A stretch of 64,000 nt of DNA from Neolewinella antarctica (GCF_011927835.1 NZ_JAATJH010000002.1:947915-1011914), one strand, 5' to 3'; positions 8,309-17,379 are shown, counted from the stretch's first letter. The notes: generated by a model not told the origin, from the letters alone. A program made the numbers and translations.

Positions 8309-8799
8309 CTCTTCCCCATCTCAATAACCTCCAAATCCGAAACCCGCCCCGCCTCCACCGAGAACCGCAAAAGCGTCCGCACCTGATGGAACCCGTGCCG
8401 CCCGCAAGCCCCCGGGTTCATGTGCAGGCAAGCGCGCTTTTTGTCCATGATAACTTTGAGAATGTGGCTGTGCCCGCAGACGTAAAGCCGGGGTTTTTCC
8501 GCGTCGAGAATCTTACGAACCCGCGGCGTGTACCGCCCGGGGTAGCCACCAATGTGGGTCATAAACACCGAAAGCCCCTCGACCTCGAAAGAGAGATTGA
8601 GGGGTAGCCGGGCGCGGACAGTTTGATCGTCGATGTTGCCGTAGACGCCGCGTAGTGGTTTGAAGGCTTCCAACTCATCGAGCAGGGAAGCGTTGCCGAC
8701 GTCACCTCCGTGCCAAATCTCATCGCATTCGGCGAAGTGGTCGAATACTTTGGGGTCGAGGTAGGAGTGGGTGTCGGAAAGGAGTCCGATTCTTTTCAA
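8305..8799 (-). CDS. metallophosphoesterase, YfcE/MJ0936 type
   Basis: A 164-residue calcineurin-like phosphodiesterase. The metal ligands are spread through LLSDTHSY (residues 5-12), WHGGDVGN (about 30), YGNIDDQ (about 54), FMTHIGGYPG (about 80) and CGHSHI (about 109). The size fits the compact YfcE-like class, cytoplasmic phosphodiesterases of uncertain physiological substrate. The start codon is TTG at 8799, placed directly after the stop of the preceding gene, and no ATG gives a sensible alternative. Translation is therefore probably coupled to the upstream small gene. Confidence 0.85.
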   Translation of the reverse strand: MKRIGLLSDTHSYLDPKVFDHFAECDEIWHGGDVGNASLLDELEAFKPLRGVYGNIDDQTVRARLPLNLSFEVEGLSVFMTHIGGYPGRYTPRVRKILDAEKPRLYVCGHSHILKVIMDKKRACLHMNPGACGRHGFHQVRTLLRFSVEAGRVSDLEVIEMGKR

Positions 8800-9036
8800 C
8801 TAGACGGACAATTGAAGGTCGGGGCCGGCCGCATACTTACGGATCACCTGGAGAAGCCGCTTGCGGGCACTAAATCGCACCTTCGGAAGGGAGGCCTGGG
8901 CCTGGACGAGGTCGGTAAATTCGTGGCGCAAAACGGGGTCGCCGGCCAATGATTTTTCGGTGGCCTGGGCCTGGGCGGTAGTGGACTCGCCGTATAAATA
9001 GGTAACTAAATCAAGATGGGTAGAGCTTTGCTGCAT
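8800..9036 (-). CDS. small conserved hypothetical protein
   Basis: A 78-residue protein, mostly helical (THLDLVTYLYGEST, then TEKSLAGDPVLRHEFTDLV). The layout, an N-terminal helix followed by charged helices and a basic RKRLLQVIRKYA segment, resembles the cytoplasmic part of small anti-sigma-like proteins, but no zinc motif or membrane segment is present. Its stop codon directly precedes the phosphoesterase start, implying one transcript. Function unknown. Confidence 0.6.
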   Translation of the reverse strand: MQQSSTHLDLVTYLYGESTTAQAQATEKSLAGDPVLRHEFTDLVQAQASLPKVRFSARKRLLQVIRKYAAGPDLQLSV

Positions 9037-9109
9037 GTTGGGGGGGTTGGCACTGTTTTTTGACTGATGGGAGGAGTTGGTGATTCGTGGCCTGGGAGGG
9101 AAGTTCTAA

Positions 9110-9181
9110 GGTCTGTAGTCTATGGTCTATAGTCTCCGGTTAGTGCTACAGACTATAGAGCCCAGACCCTAAACCAAAGTC
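9110..9181. repeat. opposed heptamer array, GGTCTAT/AGACC type
   Basis: Left arm of five words (GGTCTGT, AGTCTAT, GGTCTAT, AGTCTCC, GGTTAGT), two spacer bases, then a right arm of roughly complementary words (TACAGAC, TATAGAG, CCCAGAC, CCTAAAC, CAAAGTC). The transcript could fold into a long imperfect hairpin. It ends 3 bases from the stop codon of the DUF2147 gene. Confidence 0.75.
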
Positions 9182-9184
9182 TTT

Positions 9185-9622
9185 CTACTTCCCAACGACT
9201 CGTTGCCAGGTCTGCGTACGGTAGAGCCCCGTCCAGTGCTTGCCGCGGATATAGAGAACGTTGGGATCAGATTCGTACCAGGCGCTGAGTTTGTATTCCG
9301 CGCCTTTGCGGGGGTCGAGGATGGTGCCGCCGTCCCAGTAGTCGCCATCCTTTACGAGGTCTTTGACGATGACCAGGCCAAGAATGGGCTTGCCCTTTAG
9401 CTTGCCGGAGCATTCGGTGCAGATGGCGTCTTTTTTGTCGGTAAGTATCTCGGCGATTTTGCCGTCATATTTGTCGCCGACCTTATATATTTCGATGATG
9501 GATTGCTTCTCGCCGGTCTCGTCGTCGGTCGTGGCCCAACGGCCTTCGGGGCTCGTAGTTTGGGCGCTGACGCAGGTGAAGAGTAGGGGAGTGAGGAGCA
9601 AAAGAAAGTAGCGTGAAACCAT
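9185..9622 (-). CDS. DUF2147 exported protein
   Basis: A 145-residue protein with a clear signal peptide (MVSRYFLLLLTPLLFTCVSAQ) and a DUF2147 domain: the opening EGRWATTDDETGEKQSIIEIY, the central cysteine pair (AICTECSG), then GDYWDGGTILDPRKG, LYIRGKHWTGLYRTQTW. The domain is a small lipocalin-like barrel exported to the periplasm; its role is unknown. The downstream repeat array almost touches its stop codon. Confidence 0.86.
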   Translation of the reverse strand: MVSRYFLLLLTPLLFTCVSAQTTSPEGRWATTDDETGEKQSIIEIYKVGDKYDGKIAEILTDKKDAICTECSGKLKGKPILGLVIVKDLVKDGDYWDGGTILDPRKGAEYKLSAWYESDPNVLYIRGKHWTGLYRTQTWQRVVGK

Positions 9623-10102
9623 GGGGGTTGTTTTGTGGCCGTATAACGGACTGATGTACGGGATTCGTACGTCGGGGCTCGTTAAAAGTTGCCGATTTCC
9701 CGCCCATCGGGGGTAACCTATGGACGGCCGGGAAAACTGATTTCACGTCCGCTCATTGCACACGGCTTATACTATAGTTTAACAACTTGAGATTTGTGCA
9801 ATTCTAGCAAAGTCATTTTTTCTGCTGGTAAGGCAAAAAACGCAGGCGACGCCGTAGCGTCGGCATCCCGATAGCTATCGGGATTTAACGCCGCCAGCGG
9901 GAAAAAGGACAAGCTAGAGAGCACAAATCTCGGGTTGTTAGACCATAACATACCCGGCACCCGCCCCAGTAGCAATCTGGGTGCCCATGCTAAGGTGTTG
10001 TAAACCAGCGCTCCAGAACCTAACCTTAACTTAACATGAAACGGGGCGTGCCGTAACGACGGACCCGGACCTTTGGGGCAGAAATAAAAACCAACCCACA
10101 CT
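9623..10102. other. intergenic region with palindrome
   Basis: A 480-base gap between divergent genes with no credible coding sequence. An open frame across 9772-10119 has no recognisable composition. It holds a perfect 20-base palindrome at 9865-9884 and, just before it, a short GACGC-N-GCGTC hairpin near 9848. The sequence GGCACCCGCCCCAG at about 9956 resembles half of the dispersed GC-rich motif. Confidence 0.55.
9865..9884. repeat. perfect 20-bp palindrome
   Basis: The core CCCGATAGCTATCGGG extended by AT on each side. The same core with one T/A flank recurs at 32364-32381, there inside a coding sequence. Confidence 0.8.
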
Positions 10103-11839
10103 ATGGTCCGGAAATTCAACCTATTTACCCTGACACTTTTTGCCTGCCTCGTACTTCAAACCCAAATCACCGCCCAAACCCTGGTCCCCGTCACGGACGC
10201 CGACCTAACCGCGGAATCCGACGTCACCTGGACGGCCGGTAACGAATACGTCCTCAACGGCCTCGTTTTTCTGGAGACCGGCGGCAAACTCACCATCGAG
10301 GCCGGTACCGTAATTCGTGGTGCCGCCCAGGGCAACATCACCAACGGCGACCTCGCCTCGACCCTGATCATTTCCCGCGGCGCGCAGATATTCGCGAACG
10401 GTACGGCCGAAGCGCCCATCATCTTTACGGCGGAGAGCGATGACCTCAACAGCCCCGACGACCTGGAAGCGCGCGACCGCCAACTCTGGGGTGGGCTCAT
10501 CATCCTCGGCAGCGCCACCATCGCCAGCCCCGGCGGTCAAAACAACATCGAGGGCATTAAAGCCACCGAAGACCGCACCGAATACGGCGGCACGGACGAC
10601 GACGATAACTCGGGCGTACTCAACTACGTCTCCATCCGCCACGGTGGTGCCGCCCTGGCGCCGGGTGACGAGATTAACGGCCTGACGCTCGGCGGCGTCG
10701 GCAGTGGAACCACCATCGACTACGTAGAAGTGTACGCTAACTTCGACGATGGCATCGAGTGGTTTGGTGGTACCGTAAAGGTCAATCACGCCGCTACCGC
10801 TTTTTGTGGTGACGATGGCTTCGATTACGATTTAGGCTGGCGGGGCGGTGGCCAGTACTGGTTCAGTCTCCAGTCCGGCGCGCAAAACACTGGCCGGGCG
10901 GGGGAGCACGACGGCGCCGACCCCGACGGCCAGGCACCTTTCTCAAACCCAACTATTGTTAACGCAACCTACGTCGGTATTGGTCAGGACGCGGTAGCCG
11001 TCGGTGGTGAAGCCGGTGACGGCAACAACGACGGCCTGGCTTACGCCGTCTATTTCCGGGACAATGCCGGTGGCACTTACGCCAACTCTATCTTTTACGA
11101 CTTCAACAGTGCTGCCATTGCGATCGAGGACCGAACGGATAATACCGAGGACGATACCTACGCCCGCTTGCTCGCCGGTGATTTAACGCTACAAAACAAC
11201 TACTTCTTCAACTTCGGCCGGGGCACCGGAACGGCTGCCGACATCTTCGTGGCCATCGATCAGGGAGGGGCCATCGTCCCGGCATCTTCCGCCGAATTTG
11301 TCAGCCGTTTAGTCGCCGCCGGAAACGTCGTTGCTGACCCGGAGTTTAACAACGACGATCGCGACGGCGGTGCGTTCGACCCCCGCCCGTCCGCTTTCTC
11401 GCCCGCCGCCAACGCTGGTTCGAGCTTTGCGATCGCCGGGTACGATACCACGAATTACGTCGGTGCCTTCGCCCCCGGGAACGGAGACGAAAATGGTAAC
11501 TGGCTGATGGGCTGGTCCGCCATCACGGAGACCGGCGCGGTGTTCGACTTCCTCAACGGCGTCGGCCAAATTACCACCAACGGCATGGCCCTCGACGCCC
11601 CCGCCCCCAACCCCGCTTCCGACCTGACGACGATCAACTACGAACTACCCCGCCGGGCGGAGGTGACGATTTCTATTCTCGACGTACTGGGCCGCAACCA
11701 AGGTCAGTTCACGACCACCGCGCTGGGTGGGTCGAATAGCTTTCCGGTCGACGTGAGTAATCTGCCGAATGGCACCTACGTAGTGCTGCTCGAAGCGGCC
11801 GGTGGCCGCCTGGCGCAGAAACTGGTGGTCCGCCGCTAA
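10103..11839 (+). CDS. secreted protein with T9SS type A sorting domain
   Basis: A 578-residue protein with a signal peptide (ending QITAQ at about 24), a large repeat-like beta domain (VFLETGGKLTIEAGTVIRG, IISRGAQIFANGTAEAPIIF, then further beta-helix-like turns), and a C-terminal 80-residue sorting domain beginning APNPASDLTTINYEL and ending LAQKLVVRR, diagnostic of export by the type IX system. It would be cell-surface attached or released. It is followed after 156 bases by a TonB-dependent receptor, a pairing common in Bacteroidota and suggestive of capture of one shared substrate. Ligand unknown. Confidence 0.88.
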   Translation: MVRKFNLFTLTLFACLVLQTQITAQTLVPVTDADLTAESDVTWTAGNEYVLNGLVFLETGGKLTIEAGTVIRGAAQGNITNGDLASTLIISRGAQIFANGTAEAPIIFTAESDDLNSPDDLEARDRQLWGGLIILGSATIASPGGQNNIEGIKATEDRTEYGGTDDDDNSGVLNYVSIRHGGAALAPGDEINGLTLGGVGSGTTIDYVEVYANFDDGIEWFGGTVKVNHAATAFCGDDGFDYDLGWRGGGQYWFSLQSGAQNTGRAGEHDGADPDGQAPFSNPTIVNATYVGIGQDAVAVGGEAGDGNNDGLAYAVYFRDNAGGTYANSIFYDFNSAAIAIEDRTDNTEDDTYARLLAGDLTLQNNYFFNFGRGTGTAADIFVAIDQGGAIVPASSAEFVSRLVAAGNVVADPEFNNDDRDGGAFDPRPSAFSPAANAGSSFAIAGYDTTNYVGAFAPGNGDENGNWLMGWSAITETGAVFDFLNGVGQITTNGMALDAPAPNPASDLTTINYELPRRAEVTISILDVLGRNQGQFTTTALGGSNSFPVDVSNLPNGTYVVLLEAAGGRLAQKLVVRR

Positions 11840-11995
11840 CGCACCGACTGCGCTGCCGAACGGGCGGGTGATCGAGCGGTCGTCTATTCATGGAGTTGAC
11901 CGACGGCCCGGACGCTGATTACTCGCCCATTCGAGCAAACTGACTAATTTTTAAGCTTCTTTCTTTTCTTTTTTTTGGTGCAAAAAAAATAAGTA

Positions 11996-14884
11996 ATGCA
12001 TAAATTAATCCTTACCGCGCTGGTGATGCTATTCGCTAGTCCCCTTGCGTGGGGTCAGCAGGGGGCCATTGCGGGCACTGTTTTTGACGAAGACGGCTTC
12101 CCCATGCTGGGCGCCAACGTGTCCATTCAGGGAACGTCCACGGGCGCCCAGACTGACTTCATCGAAGGCAAGTACCAGTTTAAAGCCGACCCGGGCACTT
12201 ACACCATTCTCGCTACCTACGTCGGGTACGGGAACAAGACCATCGAAGGTGTGGTCGTCGAGCCCAACGAGACCGTAATTCTGGACATCGCCTTCACGGA
12301 AGACGCGGGCGTGGATTTACAACTGGACGTAACCGTCAGTACCACCCGCCTGGAGCGCGGTGAGATCGCGGTCCTGCAGATGCGGCAAAACAGCGATAAA
12401 GTGCAGGACGTCATTTCCAGCCAGGAAATCAGCCGCATCGGGGCCGGCACCGCCGCCGCCGCCATGACCAAAGTGACGGGCACGACGGTCGTGGACGGCA
12501 AGTACGTCTACGTGCGGGGCCTCGGTGATCGGTATTCGGCAACGACGATCAACGGGCTGCGTCTGCCTTCCATCGACCCCTACCGCAATGCCGCCCAGCT
12601 CGACCTCATCCCCACCAACTTGCTGGATAACATCGTAGCGAGTAAAACTTTTACGCCGGATTTGCCGGGTGACTTTACCGGTGGTAGCATCAACATCAAG
12701 TTGAAAGCGCTTCCCGAACGGTTCACCTGGGGCGTCTCCGCTTCTACCGCCTACAACAGCATCGGTAACCTTCGGTCCGACTTTCAGACCTTCGACGCCG
12801 GTGACAAAGCCGGGCTGGGGTTCAACGATGGGACGCTCGACCGGCCCGCCATTCTGGACAACCCGCTGATTGATGAACTAAACGTACTCGACCCCGGCGC
12901 GGCCGGGCGGGCGCGGCGCGACGACGTCACGGCCGGCCTGGTTGACGAAGTGGCGAAGTCGTTCGGTAATAACTTCGACCGGGCTACGGACCGCAGTCCG
13001 CTCAACTACAGCGTAAGCGCTAACGTCGGTAACCAGTTTCGGGTGGGGACGATGCCCGTCGGCGTCTTCGGCTCCGCGGGGTACAGCCGCGATTACAGCT
13101 TCCGCCGGGAGCGCCGGGGGAATTACTTTAACCCCGGCGGCGGCGACGTGCTGTTTCGTGTTTTCGACTACGACGGTACCACCAGCACCAGCAGCCCCAA
13201 GCTGAACGGTATGCTGGGCCTAAGCCTGAAGCCCAATTCCGCCAACCGGATCACCGCCTACGGCATCTATTCTCACCAAGCCTTCCAGGAAGTGCTCGAC
13301 CAGCGTGGTGCCAACGATGATTATACCCTCAGCGGTGATACCTCGAGCTTTTTTCGCAACATTACCACTTCCTTCATGCAGCGCGAAATGCAGAATTACG
13401 TCGTGGAAGGACTGCACACCATCAAAGCCCTCGGTAACGCCAAAATCGAATGGGCGGGTAACTACGTCGACGCAAAGCAACTGGAGCCCGATACGCGCTT
13501 TTTCGCCTACCAGGAAACGAATGGCTTCGCGCAGATTAATTCCTCCCTCTATACGGACCCCCGCCGCGTTTACCGCGACCTGAACGACGTCAGCTACCAG
13601 GGTAAATTGGACATCACCGTTCCTTTCCTCCAGAAGAAAAGTAAGGGCAATACGCTCAAAATCGGCGGACTGTACAACACCATGGACCGCCAGTTCAACG
13701 AATTCTTTTACGAATACAAGAACCGCGACGGCGTTTCCCTCGAAGAGTCGGGGGCCGACCCGGCCACCTATTTCAATCCGAGTAACCTCGGCGTCATCGG
13801 CGGCGAGCCCGGGCGGAACGTCGTGGGGCTGTACCTGACGGACGTCAGCCGCCCTGACAATAGCTACGTCGGTAGTAGTGACGTAGCCGCCGGCTACGCT
13901 ATGCTGACCTACGAACTGACGAACCGCTTTCGGGTTATCGCCGGCCTGCGCGTCGAGGAGACCAAGATTAACGTCGTGTCCGATAAGGCGGCCGTGGTGA
14001 CCGACCCGGAGAATTTTATCGCTGATATCGACACGACGACGCTACTGCCTGCGGTCAATCTGGTCTACAAATTTGGCAAGGACGGGGGCGTGACTAGTAA
14101 CGTCCGGGCTAGCTTTAGCCAGACCCTGGCGCGGCCCAACATGCGGGAACTAGCTCCCTTTGCGTCCTTCGGTTTCATTAGCGAGCCGCCCGTCGTGGGC
14201 AACCCCAATCTGGGCTTAACCTCGATTAACAATTTTGACCTGCGGTACGAGATATTCCCGGGAGCGGGCGACGTATTTGCCGTTTCGGGCTTCTACAAAA
14301 GCTTTAAGGACCCCATCGTGCTGACTTTCCTACTGGCCGGTCAGCTGCAGTACACCTGGGAAAACCCCGCCGAGGCGGAGTTGTACGGAATAGAATTTGA
14401 GGTGCGGAAAAACTTAGGATTTATCTCCAGTAAATTAGCCAGTTTTGCCTTCAGCAGTAACTTCACGTTCATCGAGTCGAGCCAATCCATTGACCCCGAA
14501 GAACTAAAAATTTCGCGGGCGGTCGATCCCGAATTCGACGGGCAGCGTCCTTTTTCCGGTCAGTCTCCCTTCGTCACCAACGTCAATTTATCTTGGGATA
14601 GCTCACCGGAAGCCGGCTGGGATGCCTATCTGAGCTACAACTACTTCGGCGACCGCTTGTCCGCCGTCGGTGGTGCGGGCACGCCGGACATTTACGAGCG
14701 GGGGCGCTCCACGCTCGACCTCAGCGTCGGCAAAAAGCTGGGTAATTTTCACCTCTCCCTGCGGGGCCGTAACCTGTTTAATCCAGTATTCAAGTTATCT
14801 TCTGAGTACCGCGGCGAGGAATATATCTATAGTGAATACGAGCGCGGCCGCGAGGTCAGTCTGGGTATAGCGTATGGTATATAG
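11996..14884 (+). CDS. TonB-dependent receptor
   Basis: A 962-residue outer-membrane receptor. Signal peptide to about residue 21; a carboxypeptidase-like regulatory domain (GTVFDEDGFPMLGANVSIQGT and GTYTILATYVGYGNKTIEGV) to about 105; plug domain with TGTTVVDGKYVYVRGLGDRYS at about 160-180; then the 22-strand barrel ending in a C-terminal aromatic-Gly-Ile terminus. There is no SusD partner; instead the upstream gene encodes a type IX cargo protein. The class with VRGLGDRYS in the plug is widespread and often linked to phosphorus or peptide uptake, but the substrate cannot be assigned. A terminator lies 55 bases downstream. Confidence 0.92.
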   Translation: MHKLILTALVMLFASPLAWGQQGAIAGTVFDEDGFPMLGANVSIQGTSTGAQTDFIEGKYQFKADPGTYTILATYVGYGNKTIEGVVVEPNETVILDIAFTEDAGVDLQLDVTVSTTRLERGEIAVLQMRQNSDKVQDVISSQEISRIGAGTAAAAMTKVTGTTVVDGKYVYVRGLGDRYSATTINGLRLPSIDPYRNAAQLDLIPTNLLDNIVASKTFTPDLPGDFTGGSINIKLKALPERFTWGVSASTAYNSIGNLRSDFQTFDAGDKAGLGFNDGTLDRPAILDNPLIDELNVLDPGAAGRARRDDVTAGLVDEVAKSFGNNFDRATDRSPLNYSVSANVGNQFRVGTMPVGVFGSAGYSRDYSFRRERRGNYFNPGGGDVLFRVFDYDGTTSTSSPKLNGMLGLSLKPNSANRITAYGIYSHQAFQEVLDQRGANDDYTLSGDTSSFFRNITTSFMQREMQNYVVEGLHTIKALGNAKIEWAGNYVDAKQLEPDTRFFAYQETNGFAQINSSLYTDPRRVYRDLNDVSYQGKLDITVPFLQKKSKGNTLKIGGLYNTMDRQFNEFFYEYKNRDGVSLEESGADPATYFNPSNLGVIGGEPGRNVVGLYLTDVSRPDNSYVGSSDVAAGYAMLTYELTNRFRVIAGLRVEETKINVVSDKAAVVTDPENFIADIDTTTLLPAVNLVYKFGKDGGVTSNVRASFSQTLARPNMRELAPFASFGFISEPPVVGNPNLGLTSINNFDLRYEIFPGAGDVFAVSGFYKSFKDPIVLTFLLAGQLQYTWENPAEAELYGIEFEVRKNLGFISSKLASFAFSSNFTFIESSQSIDPEELKISRAVDPEFDGQRPFSGQSPFVTNVNLSWDSSPEAGWDAYLSYNYFGDRLSAVGGAGTPDIYERGRSTLDLSVGKKLGNFHLSLRGRNLFNPVFKLSSEYRGEEYIYSEYERGREVSLGIAYGI

Positions 14885-14938
14885 ACACACCGCGCAGCGA
14901 ATTAATTTTTTGCACTAGATTACCTAGTAATCCTTTCG

Positions 14939-14970
14939 GCGCCCTTTGCTTCACGGTAGAGGGCGCTTTT
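14939..14970 (+). terminator. rho-independent terminator
   Basis: Stem GCGCCCT (14939-14945) with AGGGCGC (14960-14966), followed by TTTT. It ends transcription of the TonB receptor gene. Confidence 0.8.
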
Positions 14971-14974
14971 AGTT

Positions 14975-15081
14975 GGGCGCGGCCGCCGGTGCCGAGGAAA
15001 GTACGTGAGAGCAAGGTATTTAGGGTGCAGGGCGGGGAATACCTTGCTCCTTACAAAATGCTCTTGCACCCGCGTCCGCGC
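14975..15081. repeat. inverted pair of GC-rich motifs around a hairpin
   Basis: A motif copy on the plus strand (14975-14997, core with two mismatches: GCGCGGCCGCCGGTGC) and one on the minus strand (15066-15081, GCACCCGCGTCCGCGC, exact) face each other. Between them is a perfect 12-base inverted repeat, GAGCAAGGTATT (15009-15020) and AATACCTTGCTC (15038-15049). The whole sits between the convergent TonB receptor and ruvB genes. It may act as a bidirectional transcription end or be a small inserted element. Confidence 0.65.
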
Positions 15082-15114
15082 AAAAAAAATTGTGACAGAG
15101 AAGATGGTGCGCGC

Positions 15115-16143
15115 TCAAAACTCAAACAAAGTCCCCGCGGACCCCGGCGGCGTGGCACCGATGTGGTGGTAAGCCTTTTCCGTAGCCATCCGTCCGCGCG
15201 GCGTCCGTTGCAGATACCCTTCCATGATGAGGAAGGGCTCGTGGACTTCCTCGATCGTCCCGGAGTCCTCACCCACCGCCGTAGCGATGGTGGACACCCC
15301 GACCGGGCCACCTTTGAATTTATTGATGATGGCGTTGAGAATCTTGTTGTCCATCTCGTCCAGACCGCCTTCGTCCACGTTCAGGGCCGTCAGACCGTAA
15401 TCGGCGATGGCTTTGTCAATGGTGCCGTTGCCCTTGATCTGCGCGAAGTCGCGAATCCGACGGAGCAGTGCGTTGGCGATCCGCGGGGTTCCCCGGCTAC
15501 GTCTGGCGATTTCCATGGCGCCATCGGGTGTGATCGGTACGCCCATAATACCGCAACTACGTTTGATAATCTTGATGAGGGTCGCTACGTCATAATAGTC
15601 AAGTAGACAATTGATGCCAAAACGTGCGCGCATCGGAGCCGTCAGCAAACCCATCCTGGTGGTGGCACCCACCAGCGTGAAGGGTTCCAAATTAATTTGT
15701 ACCGAGCGGGCGTTGGGACCACTGTCGATCATGATGTCGATCCGGTAATCCTCCATGGCGGAGTACAGGTATTCCTCGACCACGTTATTCAACCGGTGAA
15801 TTTCATCGATGAAGAGTACGTCGCCCTCCTGTAGGTTGGTCAGTAGACCGGCTAGATCTCCCGCTTTCTCCAGAACTGGCCCACTGGTCATTTTCAGTTC
15901 AGCACCCAGTTCGTTGGCTACGATGTGCGATAGTGTCGTTTTTCCGAGTCCGGGAGGTCCGTGCAGCAAAACGTGGTCCAAACTATCACCCCGCTCCACG
16001 GCAGCCTGGATGAAAATCTTCAGGTTCTCGACGATCTTGGGCTGGCCGCTAAAGTCGTCCAGCGAATCCGGCCGTAAGGCTTTTTCGATGTTGGAGTCGT
16101 CCGGATTCAGGTTTTCCGCGGTGGCGTCTAGATACTCGTTCAT
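15115..16143 (-). CDS. ruvB: Holliday junction helicase RuvB
   Basis: A 342-residue AAA+ motor that drives branch migration of Holliday junctions with RuvA. Start at 16143 ([12 protein letters not shown]) is preferred over an ATG 18 bases upstream because it matches the Bacteroidota N-terminus. Visible: [11 protein letters not shown], Walker [11 protein letters not shown] near 55, Walker [11 protein letters not shown] near 105, sensor-1 region GATTRMGLL near 155, and the C-terminal winged helix ending [18 protein letters not shown]. RuvA and RuvC are not in the window. Confidence 0.97.
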   Translation of the reverse strand: MNEYLDATAENLNPDDSNIEKALRPDSLDDFSGQPKIVENLKIFIQAAVERGDSLDHVLLHGPPGLGKTTLSHIVANELGAELKMTSGPVLEKAGDLAGLLTNLQEGDVLFIDEIHRLNNVVEEYLYSAMEDYRIDIMIDSGPNARSVQINLEPFTLVGATTRMGLLTAPMRARFGINCLLDYYDVATLIKIIKRSCGIMGVPITPDGAMEIARRSRGTPRIANALLRRIRDFAQIKGNGTIDKAIADYGLTALNVDEGGLDEMDNKILNAIINKFKGGPVGVSTIATAVGEDSGTIEEVHEPFLIMEGYLQRTPRGRMATEKAYHHIGATPPGSAGTLFEF

Positions 16144-16413
16144 AGGGTGGCCAAGGTACAATAGATTGGGTTTAAACGGTAGGGGTTCAAACAGAATGTT
16201 GGAGGTGGCTGGTTGTAGGTCGCGTCCGATAAAATTACATGTCTATAGAAGTTCGAGTAAGCTACCTGCGCAGTTGGGATGTAGGGGTAATTAGGTGTAG
16301 AACCGGTACGGGTCAAAGCCAGTTCTCATCGGATGTATCTTCGGTAAGGCATTGCGCAGCAATCGCTTACCGAAGTTCATCAGATGTGTAACTGACGGAG
16401 GAAGATCTCTTGA
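16144..16413. other. intergenic region with hairpin
   Basis: No gene seen. Contains an inverted repeat CTTCGGTAAG (16339-16348) and CTTACCGAAG (16366-16375) with an inner TTGC/GCAA pairing, so a 14-base interrupted stem. It lies downstream of the tRNA genes and upstream of ruvB; without a T run on either side it is not an ordinary terminator. A short open frame at 16291-16494 spans repeats and is not a gene. Confidence 0.5.
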
Positions 16414-16618
16414 TGGTGGGGATGACAAGGTTGCGTAAAGACGCGTACTTCGTGCATAAACTTGCTTGGCTAAAATAAAAAGACCTTCCCGCAAAGCAGA
16501 AGGGTCTTAATTAATGGTCGGGATGACAAGATTGCGCAAAAGGCGCGTACTTCGTGCACGAACTTATGTGGCTAAACGAAAAAAGGCCTTCCCGCGCTGC
16601 GGGAAGACCTTTTTAAAA
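16414..16618 (-). repeat. two repeats of tRNA-Pro 3' end plus terminator
   Basis: The 19-base sequence at the 3' end of tRNA-Pro (TGGTCGGGATGACAAGATT as read on the plus strand) recurs exactly at 16515-16533 and with two mismatches at 16414-16432. The spacings are 104 and 101 bases. Each copy is followed by a similar tail (CGCGTACTTCGTGCA, then TGGCTAAA) and a hairpin resembling the tRNA terminator (16480-16508 in the outer unit). This looks like tandem duplication of the tRNA end, or scars left by elements that integrate at the tRNA 3' end. Confidence 0.7.
16578..16614 (-). terminator. terminator of the tRNA transcript
   Basis: A near-perfect stem (AAAAAGG, C, CTTCCCGC pairing with GCGGGAAG, A, CCTTTTT) with a GCT loop. 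On the minus strand it ends in a T run directly after tRNA-Pro; it is symmetrical enough to work in both directions. Confidence 0.85.
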
Positions 16619-16695
16619 TGGTCGGGATGACAAGATTCGAACTTGCGGCCCCACGCCCCCCAGGCGTGTGCGCTACCGGGCTGCGCCACATCCCG
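16619..16695 (-). tRNA. tRNA-Pro (GGG anticodon)
   Basis: A 77-base cloverleaf on the minus strand. The acceptor stem CGGGATG pairs with CATCCCG, followed by discriminator A and an encoded CCA. The anticodon loop is CTGGGGG (anticodon GGG) on stem CACGC/GCGTG, and the T arm contains GTTCGAATC. It reads CCC and CCU codons. It lies 81 bases downstream of tRNA-Val and is probably co-transcribed with it. Its 3' end is copied twice further downstream. Confidence 0.93.
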
Positions 16696-16776
16696 ATTGG
16701 ATGGAAGGACTGATAATGTAGTCCGGGGGGAATAGTAGGTTCGTTGTGAAAATAACTTACCAACTACTTTTGGAGG

Positions 16777-16851
16777 TGGTCGATACTGGGCTCGAACCAG
16801 TGACCTCTGCAATGTCAATGCAACGCTCTAAACCAACTGAGCTAATCGACC
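16777..16851 (-). tRNA. tRNA-Val (GAC anticodon)
   Basis: A 75-base cloverleaf on the minus strand. Acceptor stem GGTCGAT pairs with ATCGACC, with discriminator A; the following bases are CCT, so CCA is not encoded. The D arm is TAGCTCAGTTGGTTAGAGC-like with one extra T, the anticodon loop TTGACAT gives GAC, and the T arm contains GGTTCGAGCCC. First gene of a two-tRNA unit. Confidence 0.92.
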
Positions 16852-17049
16852 TCTATACCTGCTTACATGACTACTACGATATAACCCACATTCGGGAGTG
16901 AGAATAGTCAGCGAAAGAGTTACCGGTAAAGGACCCTTCCTAAGCGGCTGCAAATATACACCGGGCGGGGAAATTGAAAAGCTTGGGACGGGATAATTTG
17001 TCCACGAGTTCATATTTGTTTCTCAACCCGGCGATTTTCCATAAGTGCA

Positions 17050-17379
17050 TTACGCCTGCGCGGTCGGCGTGAAACTCATGGGGGGAAAATTCGGCCCGTT
17101 GTTGCCGCCCCCACGGGCAGTATCGATGGTACCGAACTGCTTCTCGTACTTAGCGATGTTGTCGGCCAACGCGTTGAGCAGGCGCTTGGCGTGTTCCGGC
17201 GTCAGGATCACGCGACTCTTTACCTTGGCTTTCGGTGTATTGGGGATGATACGTACGAAGTCGACGATGAATTCACTGTTGCTGTGGGCGATAATGGCCA
17301 GGTTGCTGTACACCCCCTCCGCGATGTCCTCGGGAAGGTCGATATTTAACTGGTTCTGGGGCTTTTTCTCGTCAGCCAT
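17050..17379 (-). CDS. DUF3467 protein
   Basis: A 109-residue cytoplasmic protein of the DUF3467 family, recognised from LNIDLPEDIAEGVYSNLAIIAHSNSEFIVDFVRIIP and the following SRVILTPEHAKRLLNAL. The tail is Gly/Pro/Asn-rich (RGGGNNGPNFPP). The start at 17379 (MADEKKPQNQ) is chosen because the 23 residues upstream do not belong to the family. It follows topA by 73 bases on the same strand, so they may share a transcript. Function unknown. Confidence 0.85.
   Translation of the reverse strand: MADEKKPQNQLNIDLPEDIAEGVYSNLAIIAHSNSEFIVDFVRIIPNTPKAKVKSRVILTPEHAKRLLNALADNIAKYEKQFGTIDTARGGGNNGPNFPPMSFTPTAQA

Noticed and set aside
9772-10119. 115-residue open frame
   Set aside because: Odd composition, contains the palindrome, overlaps the start of the type IX cargo gene and has no recognisable domain.
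16291-16494. 67-residue open frame
   Set aside because: Lies in the tRNA-end repeats and hairpins; not coding.
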